Position numbers and translations under genes: made by a program. Source: Apostichopus leukothele (taxonomy: Eukaryota; Echinodermata; Holothuroidea; Aspidochirotida; Stichopodidae). Taken from it: DNA of 48,409 nt. Location of the stretch: NCBI GenBank assembly GCA_010014835.2, contig JAAAKB020000018.1, forward strand, positions 452,443-500,851. Reading direction: 5' to 3'. Below the pieces are notes generated by a model that was not told the origin of the DNA, ran no database searches, and saw only the letters and a list, made by a program, of their open reading frames with translations. Shown piece after piece: positions 11,101 through 21,918 of the stretch (position 1 is its first letter; every line of letters starts with the position of its first letter).

Positions 11101-12650
11101 ATTTCCACTTTAGAGATGAAATCACGTCACAAGATGGCATAATCTTCAAAGGTGAAAGAGCCATAATCCCGACAGTGATTAGACACGAGATGATGGAACG
11201 TGTCCACTCCTCGCATCTTGGGGTGGAAGGCTGTTTAAGACGGGCCAGAGAGTCCATATACTGGCATGGGATGACGTCAGCACTGAAAGACTACATCAGT
11301 AACTGTCACGTATGTACCACCTATGGGACGAGGCAAGCTAAGGAGACCCTCTTGCCACATGATGTGCCTAATCGTCCTTGGGCTAAAGTGGGAACTGATC
11401 TCTTTTATTTTGATCAGAAAATTGAAAGGGAATTTTGCAAGACATGGAATCCCAGATATTGTTGTATCAGACAATGGGCCCCAGTTCTCATCCGAGGAAT
11501 TCAAGAAATTCAGCAACACCTGGGAATTTGAACACAAAACCTCATCGCCAGGATTCCCACAGAGTAACGGAAAGGCTGAACAAGCAGTAAAGATGGCCAA
11601 GACTTTGCTAAGAAAGTCAAAAGCTGCGAACAAAGACCCATATCTGGCAATACTAGACCTACGTAACACTCCAACACAAGGATTCCAGAGCAGTCCAGCT
11701 CAACGACTGTTCAGCAGGAGAACGAAAACTCTCTTGCCTACACATCAGAGACTGTTAAAGCCTAAAACTGTTCGTAATGCTCAACAAGAAATGGCAAACA
11801 ACAAGAAACGTCAGGAGAAGTACTACGACAGAGGTGCCAAGGAACTTCAGTCACTTCGACAAGGCGACCTAGTCAGACTCAACCCCATGGGGACGGAGAA
11901 GGAATGGCAGAAGGGACAGGTGACACACCCAGTTGGCATCCGGTCCTATGAGGTCATCACAGACGCTGGTCAAAGACTTGGGAGAAACAGACGGCATCTG
12001 AGGAGGATCCCTGGAACACAATTACATAAGTCATTTGAGGAAACTGACATTCACACTGACACTCACACAAGTGATGACACACCTCACACGAGAGAATCAC
12101 ACATGGACAGCTACACACCTAGGCAAACTCCAAACAGAGGTCAAAACAGTGACACACAGACAGATCATGAACAACAAACACCGACAACAAGGTCAGGAAG
12201 AGCACACAAATTACCAAAATACTTGAAACAACATTATGAAGTTTACACCAATGTTTTGAGCAATGTTAGTAATTAGGTTCACTTGCACATGACATTGTAG
12301 GTTCATCCACACATGTGTACAAGATTTTTTTTGGTTTTTTGAACTCTGAAAAAAAAAAAAATAGAGAGGGACAGATTTTTATGTGAACAGTTGGTGGTAA
12401 AATGGACACTTCAAAATTTGTTGTGGAATCAAACTTGTTTTTTGGACTGAGTTTTTGGTTCATAGTGAAAAGAACACTGAACTGCATTACTTTAGTTAAA
12501 ATGAGCCAGAAACTGTAATTGACCTTGTTCATACAGGTCATTTTTTATTTTGCATGTTATTGCTGATATTCAGCCAATGCTATTGTTTTGAGTTTGCATG
12601 AGTAGAGTTTGCATTTTTTCGATTCTTTTTTTTTTTCAAAAGAGAAAGGA

Positions 12651-12798
12651 TGTAACAAGTAGTTGTTTTAGTTCGTGGCACCCGACGATGACTCGCTTGC
12701 CTAATAAACGTGTTTACTTTATGTAGCAGTTTTCCGAGTTTATATCTCCCTACCGGATCAGTCGCGGACACCTTCAATCGACTATACCGATTGAAACA
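12651..12798 (+). repeat. LTR of the Gypsy element (148 bp)
   Basis: It begins TGTAACA directly after the purine tract AAAAGAGAAAGGA and ends TGAAACA directly before the primer-binding site, giving the expected TG...CA ends. It contains an AATAAA within CCTAATAAACG. The usual partner LTR at the left end is not in this window. Confidence 0.8.
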
Positions 12799-12815
12799 TG
12801 GTGTCAGAAGTGGGA
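12799..12815 (+). other. Primer-binding site, tRNA-Leu type
   Basis: TGGTGTCAGAAGTGGGA starts at the first base after the LTR. It is complementary to the 3' end of animal tRNA-Leu species and is the type of primer site reported for sea urchin SURL elements. Confidence 0.75.
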
Positions 12816-13045
12816 TGGAAAATAAATTGTGATCGGACCTGCAAAATCGAGGACGATTTTAAAGAATGAAAATGGAACATTTCGCGATCACGTTTTAACG
12901 ACAGTTACTACAAGGATCAGTTCCGCGACGTGCGCCGTTGGACGCTATCTGTGCTATTGTTTACGTTTATAATGGACATTACAGTGAGAATAGTCTAGTC
13001 CTATGGAACTGAAAGTCATATGCTAGTACAGTAGGGGCCTATATT

Positions 13046-13120
13046 GGGGACTGTGACTAACTGTAGCATAAGTTATACATTGCCACTTTAGTACTACCCG
13101 CCCATATACTTAGCCTAGTA
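13046..13120 (+). repeat. Second copy of the Gypsy leader, cut by the scaffold gap
   Basis: Seventy-five bases match 8186-8260 with two substitutions and no indels. The offset is exactly 4860 bases. The copy follows LTR and primer-binding site as expected for an element leader, then ends at the first N. Confidence 0.95.
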
Positions 13121-13220
13121 NNNNNNNNNNNNNNNNNNNNNNNNNNNNNNNNNNNNNNNNNNNNNNNNNNNNNNNNNNNNNNNNNNNNNNNNNNNNNNNN
13201 NNNNNNNNNNNNNNNNNNNN
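13121..13220. other. Scaffold gap (100 N)
   Basis: A run of exactly 100 N, the usual placeholder for a gap of unknown length. It falls inside repeated Gypsy sequence, which probably caused the assembly to stop. Confidence 0.98.
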
Positions 13221-13610
13221 GCATAGAAGTGACATATAAATTGACATTCTGATGCGATGCAACAACTCGACAATACGACAATTAAGAAGTTGAATAATGA
13301 CGTTTTGACGATACAATCTAAATTGTCGAAAATTTGAAAATTTACGTATTTTCTCGATGCATCAATTCCTTCATGATGGCAAAAATCTGAAAAACTTGAC
13401 ATTTTGACGACCTCATAGTCATACCAAATCGTCAAAATGTCAAAAATTCGAAAATTGATGTTCTGTCGAGATGCATTTCGACAAAACGTCAATATTCAAG
13501 TGTTTGTTATTTGGATGAGTTGGTAATGGTCGACAAACTGTCAGCTGGCATATATTTGTTATTATGACGAATTGTTGCATCTCATCAAAACGTCAACTGA
13601 CATGTCTTAT
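13221..13610. repeat. Degenerate GTCAA/TTGAC-rich repeat
   Basis: Many scattered copies of TTGAC, GTCAA, TCGACA and GTCGA in both orientations produce short imperfect palindromes. No clean unit length can be fixed by eye. It looks like an old palindrome-rich repeat. I see no coding signal. Confidence 0.4.
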
Positions 13611-15999
13611 CTACGCTTCCGTAGTATTGTGCAAAATGAATCCCTAGGCTAGGTTAGTTGCATTGAGGTCATAGAAATTCAATTTGTATGCATTTGGTAC
13701 ATTGCTGACTATTCAATACCAACGGTAGACAGTTATTGTTATACAATCAGGATTTGCCGTTGTCAACACCTTTAGGGTCCTGTGTCCTGCAGCTTTTGTG
13801 TCCTATGGACCAATCATTCAGTTTGGATACGCCTTCTTGGCTGTCGCCCCGCCCTCCAATCAAGCATGGATTTATTGTGATGGGAAAAACAATTGAAGAA
13901 ATTTCTCGAGGCAAATAGTGCCTGTTTCATTCCGCTTGAACATTCGAAGAAAAAAAGGTTTTCTACTCCAGGTAGGTTCTACTCCATGTGTTGAAACAAG
14001 TTGTTTACATTTATTGGTCAAGTTAGACCTTGACCTCAACTTATGTGCGGCTCATTTTACTCTGCTCAAGTTAGGCCTAGCCCGACAGCAACAGCCTATT
14101 GTCAAACCATGTCTTCCTAACCTGAAGTTTTATATCTATTCTTAAAAAATCCTGTCGTTTATAAATCAGGATTTGAACTGCCGGACCTACTAGGGATTTG
14201 ATCTTCTTTGGCATCTGATCAGTAGCTTTTGAAAGCCAAGCTCCAGCAATAAATTGCTTTCCAAAGTTCAAATATGATGGCAGATCACAAAATAAGTTCC
14301 CATCGAACATAACATAATCCAGCAATGAGTCCCCAAATGAAATTAATTAATTATGAAGACTGGAGGTCTTAAAATTCTTTGTGGATAAATATCTAATAAA
14401 CCAGAAGATATCTATAAACCAGAGTCGAAAGGAGAATTAGCTATATACTTAGTGATATACACACTGATCATTTACATATATTATGAATATTCATATCCTA
14501 TTCATATAATCTTACCATAATTTACCATGCAATTATTCACATTATCTAATCTGCAAAATGTTTATATGGTGGCAATGTTCTTGTTTATGAAGGAACTGCA
14601 TTCTCTTAACCGTGGAAGTGGCTTTTCTTTCAGGTTATAATTAAATAAATAGGTATAATTAATAGGTATAATTAATAGATAGGTATTACCTAATAAATAA
14701 ATAGGTATAATTAAAAAAAAAAAAAAAAAATTAAATAATTTAAAAAAAGGTAATAACTAAAGCTAACTTTGATAATAAGTTACATTTATTTATCTGTGTA
14801 TACTCCAGCCATAAACGTTCTTTTCTATTCTCTTTTGGTGTCCAGGCCACATAATTCAGATATTTGTATCAACTTAGGGTAAGGGTTTTACTTGAAAAGT
14901 TTTTTGTTTTTTTTCCTTTTCTTTTTTTAAGTCAGATGGCATCACCAGTTGCTGTCTTCTGTATGTTATCATTTCAAGATATTAAAAGATTTAAGTTTAC
15001 CAGTTTTGGGTGTACAATTTTTTGGTTTTGATGATATTTGTAAGCTTTGCATTCATGATGGCGTATGTGTGGGTGCGAATGAGTGTGCGAGTGAGTGCGT
15101 TTCTGACGCCTAGCTTGTAAATTATATATCTATATATTGCCTTACCAAATTTGGGGGATAAAGATCTAATTTCTCAGATTTTGTCAGGATGCCTTTAATG
15201 GCCATCCAGGGTCCCAGGGGAGGATTTAGCACCAATGGAAAGTGGAGTTCTATCAAATTTTAGGCCTTAAAAAGCCTTATAAATATGCTGACATATTTCT
15301 CTCTCATTATATATCTCTCTCATTATTGTTGAGCACTGCCTATTACATTTAACATGAAGGGACCTCTGTGATTAAATTGCTAAGAGGTTGGAGTGAGTGG
15401 GTTGGTTAGTGCATTTTCATTTCCACAACAGTTGAAGATGTCATTACCCAACGGTGTTGGTACAATATAACCAATTTTCTTTACCAAAGATGGCCAAAGG
15501 TCATTGGTGGTCACTGATATTCAAATTTTTGAAGACCTTGTAAAAGGCTAATAGCAATAACTCCAAAGGTACTTGGATGTACCTTATTAAAAACCTTGCA
15601 TGCAGTTTCATTCAAATTTTGCGTTTGGCAAGGAGCCTCTTGGTTTTATGGTGTTTATAAGAGTTAATCATGTAGCAAGAACCATCCAAGTTTTTTTACT
15701 TTTTTGCTCTAATTGTAGTCAAGCTCGGGAAATATACCGTTATTGGAAGCAAATATTGCATAGCGTTGAAATATAGTCACACTTGGTGCAAAAACGTTTC
15801 TGAAATATAATAAATATATGTATATCCACTATAATCACTAGTAATCACTAGTAAGTGTACTTCTTCTTTTTTTGTACTCGTTCATGTCAAATCTCCCTAA
15901 GAACCTAACCATCAACTATGGAAGAAGTTTACCCCAATCTGGGCAGCACAACAAAACAGAAATTTAAAACAATATTTTTGAAAAAGTGCTGTTTGGAGC
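13611..15999. other. Gene-poor spacer with low-complexity AT sequence
   Basis: No supported gene. An AT-rich block at about 14636-14760 has repeated GGTATAATTAATA motifs and a poly-A run. A GT/GA-rich stretch lies at about 15062-15100, followed by CCTAGCTTGTAAA. A related CCTAGTTTGTAAA follows a GT-rich stretch near 18170, so this may be a dispersed microsatellite-linked repeat. Confidence 0.5.
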
Positions 16000-18743
16000 T
16001 CAGATCAAAACAATGCAATAAAGGCAAAACGACTAAAAGTTATAATTTTTTTTAATTATTCTTTATTTATCATCTGATATCAAAACAAGAAATTTACATC
16101 ACAGCTCTTTTTCTGCCTTGTTTTTTTTCACCAAAAAATAGAAAAAAGGTAAACTGCGTAGAAGTAGGCTTCTCTTATGTACAACTATATAACAACACTG
16201 TACACAGGTATGTGGAGTAGAACTAACATTCCATACAGGAAAAAAAAGGTGATTTTGCTGGTATAATTACAAAAAAAAAATTTAAACAATGTTTTATTTT
16301 TTTTAATGGAAAAACGATATCTCCTGTTTTGCAATACACACCTAACAAAGTTGATAAAGATATATTTATATGGTCATATGTCTTTAAGTAACATGTAAAG
16401 CTAATATACATAAACGCACTGGTTATTTACACACCCAAAAAGGAAAAAAAAAAAATGGGAGAACATAGTATGCATGACGCAACCCTAAGAAATATCAAAT
16501 GAATTCCACAAAAATTGACACAAATCAAATGAAACTTGTGAAAAGGTTCGACTTGGCAAACACAATCCATTACCAAAAAAAAAAAAAAAAAAGTTACAAA
16601 ATGTAAATTTAAAATTCCTCTGCCAAAATTCTGATATTAAAAAGGGGGAAGGGGATATGTTGTTGACGTTTTGACAAGATTCAATTTATGGGGACATCTT
16701 GCGTATTCCACCAAGTTTACATATCCCGTTATTGACGATACCGCCAACGACGTTTCATGTGATAGTGCCCTGATAACTAAATTTAGTTTATATGGACTTG
16801 GAATTCCTTCAAAACTTTCTCTACGACAACACATCAGGAAGTGTGGTTAACACATCTTCTGTATACAGAATCCAAAATATCGGAAAATAGCGAATACTTG
16901 CAATCACGTCTCCATATGAACCATGATTCTTTTAATATAGTCTTTAACAAAGAGAATTCATTGAAAATGCTGTCAGTAAAAGATATGAAAGTGTGAGGTT
17001 TTAATTAACAAGAGGTATTACATATTAATATAGTTTGCAATGATCTCTCAATGAGAAATAGAACTTGGGCCACTCAAGAATTACTCTGGTCTTTTCTTTT
17101 TTTTCTCCTCCTCGAAGTAAATATTTACAATCTTTATACAGAGTGAGTACTTTCCACAAGTTTGGTTCTTATTTACAAGAAATGCAGCTGCAACTAAAGT
17201 CTTTTTTCTTTTATTTTTTTTATAAGTTGTAGCTTTTTAAAAAAAAAAAAAAAAAATTGATAAAACCCCCATTTTGGAACTATACAACAGATTTCAATCC
17301 AACTGGAGACCAAATTCCTGGTCAGATTTTAAGGATACGATAACGGTAATAAATGTTGACGTCACAAAACGGATAAACACGGTCATACTAAATCACACAC
17401 TTCCTTAAAAAATGGTATTTAAAAAAAAAAAAAAAAAAAAAAACCAAAGAGGTCAGAATTCTCTTTCCTCACAATCATAATACTTCTGATGTCTTTAAAA
17501 AAAAGAAAAAAAAACGGAAAAAATTATATTCACATAAAGGCAGTGATCATTATGCTTGTTGTAAATTGTTTTTTGTTTTTTTTTCCTTGACTTTTTTTTG
17601 CAACATTTTTTTCCACAAAAAAAAAAGAAAGGGGATGTTTGGGCTGAAACAAAATGATTAAAAACTATAATAACAGGATTATTTTTAACTGATCCACAAA
17701 AGAGCAAACAAAATTTAGGCCAAGACAAGGACAATTTGAGAATTGAGAATATCTTGGGGTGTGTGAAATATGATAGTAGGCAGGTAGTAGTCTAAAGAGT
17801 AAAAAGCAGTATTAAAAATCTGCCTAAAACAATTTGGAAATGTTTGCTGCATTTAGGATTAGTTAAAACCAGTAAAACATGCATTTATAGCAGCATTTAA
17901 ACCATGGTAAAATATGCATGTATAGCACTTAAACCATGGTAAAATAAGTGAGACCATGGTAGATACTTCTGGTAGAACATACAAGGATGGGAGAAAACCA
18001 CAGTTGGAATATCTTAGTTTATCATTTACTTAAAATGTCTGTATTTTCATCGTAGATTCTTTTGTGGTTCCGATGCTTTGAAATCGATCGGACCCTATGC
18101 AGTCAAGTTGGCATATGTGTACTGTATATATGGGTGTGTGTGTGCATATGTGTGTGCATGTGAGGCCCTAGTTTGTAAACTTGGTATCATCAGAAGGATA
18201 TATGTGATTGATGTCATACTTGGTATATATGTTGGACATGGTCAGTAGATGATCCCTGTTGTATTTGGAGGGGCTATCATGCATATTTATGAGTGGGCAG
18301 GGCTTAACCTTGTGATTATTAATGAGTGGGCAGGACTTTTGTTAGATTCATGAAACATCAATATCTCCACAAGGAAACGTCCTATTTGTCTTTACACTTG
18401 GCACGAAGATATCATTATACATACCAAACATGCTTAGGTCATTTAATTATTTAAATTTTAATTAAAGGTACATCGTTTTCATTATTGGCTTGTCGTTGCT
18501 GGTCCCTCAAATGCAATACAGAAGCAACAAATAATAATAATAATAAGACAAGTAAAAAGTATTCGACCGGGAAAAAAAACACTACGCTGGACGGAGTAAG
18601 AGGAGAGTGTCGAGACAACTGAACCTCGAGTGCACAAAAAGAAAAAATAGGTTACATTCTGTACAAAGATATTAAGTAACTGCATTAAAACAAAACAAAA
18701 CAGCCAAAACACGACAACATGTTACGGAAATACACAGTGGATA

Positions 18744-18840
18744 AAATCCCTGAAATTTGACGCGACCGGTCACGCACCACACACACAAGGGAAAATGGGG
18801 GGGGGGAGGACATTTTAGAAGCAAAAAATTTCAGAGATTT
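18744..18840. repeat. Small foldback sequence
   Basis: AAATCCCTGAAATTT at 18744-18758 is matched in inverted orientation at 18826-18840 with one mismatch. The loop contains GACGCGACCGGTCACGC, which shares the palindromic ACCGGT block seen in the hammerhead SINE family, and a G-run. Confidence 0.5.
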
Positions 18841-19426
18841 CATCCCAATAACATTAATAACTATTACAATTTATAAAGGGAATTATAAGAACTATAATAC
18901 TGATAATAGCCATCTCTTTACAGGCAAAAGCTATAAAGGATTGATTCAAAACAACTATTTTCTAGATCCCCCTCTAGAGAGATAACAATTAATCTTCTCT
19001 AATCCTCTACTCTCGGACAAGGTTACATAATGGATCACTAAGTCATCATCTATCCTTGGGGTAAACACAGCGCAATCAGTAACAATACAAAGATTCCCAA
19101 TTTCTCACCGCGTAAAATGACTTGAAACAATTTCCGATTATTTTGAGAGCATTCCTATCTGTGTAGCGGCTGTATCTGTGTGGTTCTCAGAGTGCCTAAA
19201 TGTTTTCTACATGTATGAACTGAAGGGAGGAACTTGAAATGCTGGTTAAACTATAAACATGCAGTTGTTAAAGACTTGTAACAGCATTATTTGTTACTTT
19301 CAGAGCCACTTTTAATCATTTAGATGCAAAATCTATGATAAATAAAAGCATTATCATCACCAATAATCTCTACATATCACTCAGAAACATTCATACATTA
19401 TCAATCTCACAGGGGCCCAGTAGGGC

Positions 19427-19947
19427 CAATTTTCGAATGCTAATACCACTCTTTACTGTCCACCCAAGTCATGCTTCAAAACACTCGTACTGACAGTATG
19501 AACAGTTCCTAACCTTTAACTGATTCTAATTTTAAGTGTTATAGTGTCCTGTCATAACATACTGACAGTATGAACGGTTGGTTCGTAACATTTATCTGAT
19601 TCTAATGGTAGTACCACTCTATACTGTCTTCACATATCATGCTTCAAACCGCTCGTACTGACAGTATGAACAGTTCCTAACATTTATCTGAAAGCATACT
19701 GGCTCAAACAGTCATTAACGACTGCTTTGACCTAAATAAAAAAAATTGTCCCACCTGGGGTGAACAGGTAAAGCCAATGACTAAGTTTTACACTTAAAAT
19801 ACCACTGATAAAGAATGTAAATTCCTCATAGATTTTACATGCTAAAGCCAATAATCACCCATTTGGAACTGTTTGTACTGTCAATAAGAGTGCTTTGAAG
19901 CATGATATGGGTGGACAGTATAGAGTGGTATTAGCATTAGAAAATTG
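19427..19947. mobile_element. MITE-like non-autonomous DNA element with terminal inverted repeats of about 80 bp
   Basis: The left end (19427 to about 19510) and the right end (about 19866 to 19947) are inverted copies. Both contain, in complementary form, CAATTTTC, AATGCTAATACCACTC, GCTTCAAA, and CAGTATGAACAGTTCC. The left half also carries further direct copies of the inner arm near 19560 and 19605-19690, so the arm has been duplicated internally. No coding capacity is present. A related copy lies at about 46724-46888. Target duplications are unclear and I cannot name the superfamily. Confidence 0.75.
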
Positions 19948-21438
19948 TTCCAAATAATACTAATGCATATTCATCACCAACAGTCACAGATAATTTCTGC
20001 ATATTCATGAACTGGTTAAACAATGCATATTCATCACCTCATTACATATTAATTCTTGACGAGGTTACACGTATGTTATACCATCAAGAATATTTAATAC
20101 CCTACTAACAAAAGGTTTTGGGTTGAAAAACAAAAAGTGGGAAATGTTGTGAGGAAAATATCTATAAGACTACAAGTGATTGTTTATGATCTGGGTTTGG
20201 AGAACAGTATTCTTTTAAGATGTTGAAATGCTCCTTACAAAGTTTGTGAGAGTAAACAACTAACATCAAGACAAAGGGCTTTAAAAATTGACTGAAATTG
20301 AATTTTTTTTTAACTCCACCATAGCCATGTGCATTTACTTACTATCTTTTAACATGGATGCGATAATGAAACACTAAAAACTAAAAACAAGAAACATTGC
20401 CCTCCATCAATTTTTTGTTTGTTGACACATTACTGTTTTTTTGTCAAGATGTAAAAAAAAAAAAATTCTGTCAAAGCATCCACAAACATCAAAGCAAATA
20501 TCGGTAAGTCACTTTCAACGACATCAATATGCAAATTTTCTGACCTAAGTCTGACCTTTCTGGGGTGCTTTACACAACAAACTTATCTACTTTTGGAAAA
20601 CTTTCTTTCTGTATGATGTTCCAGCCAAGATGTTACAGGATTTGCTTCTATCTCTTAGCTTTTCATTCTTCTTTTCTTTTTTTAATTGCCCATTCATTCT
20701 CCTTCTCCTCCTCCCTCCACCCCCAATTTGCACAATTGATGGCTCCCCTAACTACATATAAAAATGTGACATGACTAACCAAATAATCATGAATTTTTCC
20801 CCCATGTAGATAATGTCAAAGTGTCTCAAGTCAAGAAAAGCAAATGGTATTCTGTTGACAACTCTCTAAATTTTGTGAAAAAAAACAAGCCTTTGCAATC
20901 TTTGTTTGTTTTCCACAAATACTTAAACTTGAATCAGCATGTCTGATATCTGATATAGGAAATTATCATTTTGACTAAACCTGCCCAGTAGTTAAAAGGA
21001 CACTGTTTAAAACATGTTAAGTCATGAAGCAATAGACCAAGCAGTGTCAACATTCACACTAGAAGCAGAATCAGGGAACCAAATTAATGGACTTAAACCG
21101 AACAGAGGGTCGGTATACGTCTTTCGAGGAGAAAGTTCTGGTGCGGTGTGATTTTCAAATCACAGCGACAGGTTGCCAAGGGGGAAGAGTGAAGCATGTT
21201 ACCTAGGCTACCTAGCACTATTGTATGTGATATCACATTCTATTGTGCTACAGAGCACAGGTCCGGGTTGCCTTTGACTTTGCAATTATTCCGTATAACT
21301 ATATAACTTCTTTCTGTTTTGGTGTCACCAGCAAAATTGAAGAATAACTTTTCTCGGATGTTGGAAAAAGTCACAGCTTCATTTTTGATATCAGCAACTA
21401 GGATAACAAGACCAAGTTATCCAGGGCTTTAGTGTGTT

Positions 21439-21444
21439 TTTATT
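21439..21444 (-). terminator. Candidate SPEN polyadenylation signal AATAAA
   Basis: A canonical hexamer on the - strand within ACAATAAAAACACAC, about 350 bases past the SPEN stop codon. It is the first canonical hexamer I noticed downstream. Use of this site is unproven. Confidence 0.4.
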
Positions 21445-21789
21445 GTATCGGTGTTTAATTCATGAGTTTGGCTCATTGGTCAGACAATAGCAGGTTCCAT
21501 ATCACCATGGAGATGGCTGGAACTCATATGTCAGACGGAAAGGTCAAGTTGAGACGATGGGAATAGAGCGGGTGTTCAGCAATTCCTCTCCAGCGATGAA
21601 GAGACATAGATTCAAAGCCTTCACCAATCTAACTTGGGTGTTTTAATCAGTGGTTGAGACACCATCTGAACATCACTTTGACAAGGTTTGTATGGCAGAC
21701 AGAGTCAGACACAGTACCCCTCGTCCAGGGATGAATCAGATGGCAGCAGGTGGCAAGAAAAATGGCAAGTTGTAAATGGCGAGCAGGCT

Positions 21790-21918
21790 TCAGCAAGTAG
21801 CTATAACAAACATCATGTAAGCCAGGTTCATTACACTCTCCAACAGATCGGGTGCCTTGTGGGAGAGACTTCTCTGGGTAAACTCGCATGGCGGAAAGAT
21901 GTGGATCACGTACGATGG
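21790..21918 (-). CDS. SPEN: SPEN terminal coding exon
   Basis: The exon follows acceptor TTCTTTATTCTCCGGCAG. It encodes 42 residues, PSYVIHIFPPCEF to FVIATC, then TGA. The end lies where SPEN proteins normally stop, a few residues after the last SPOC strand. Confidence 0.93.
   Translation of the reverse strand, partial: PSYVIHIFPPCEFTQRSLSHKAPDLLESVMNLAYMMFVIATC

Larger units (their letters stand above)
8186..13120 (+). mobile_element. Ty3/Gypsy LTR retrotransposon, broken, with leader repeated after the LTR
   Basis: A fossil LTR element. In order it shows a leader (8186-8283), gag with two zinc knuckles (about 8.28-9.1 kb), an aspartic protease with DTGA (about 9.2-9.5 kb), reverse transcriptase (about 9.6-10.4 kb), RNase H (about 10.6-10.9 kb), an integrase with H2C2 finger and catalytic core (about 11.1-11.9 kb), an untranslated stretch with a polypurine tract, and one LTR (12651-12798). 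A tRNA-Leu-type primer-binding site and a second copy of the leader follow. Protease, RT, RNase H, integrase order is the Ty3/Gypsy order. The tRNA-Leu site recalls sea urchin SURL-type elements (inference). No 5' LTR is seen. gag-protease is largely open, while pol is interrupted a handful of times. The two leader copies differ at 2 of 75 bases, so the element looks fairly young. Confidence 0.93.
16000..21789 (-). other. Possible SPEN 3' UTR and downstream flank
   Basis: No protein gene is seen on either strand. The SPEN stop codon is at 21790-21792 on the - strand. AATAAA on that strand occurs at 21439-21444, about 350 bases downstream, and is a plausible short 3' end. A distal candidate lies at 16062-16067. 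Many poly-A and poly-T tracts, a MITE (19427-19947) and a small foldback (18744-18840) occupy the rest. How much is transcribed cannot be told from sequence. Confidence 0.4.

Noticed and set aside
8186-12798. Host protein genes at the gag and integrase frames
   Set aside because: Zinc knuckles, DTGA protease, RT, RNase H and integrase signatures in Ty3/Gypsy order, with LTR and primer site, show a retrotransposon.
13057-13492. Small open frames spanning the first N run
   Set aside because: They contain unknown residues from the gap and have no support. The same holds for frames over the second gap at 32778-33053.
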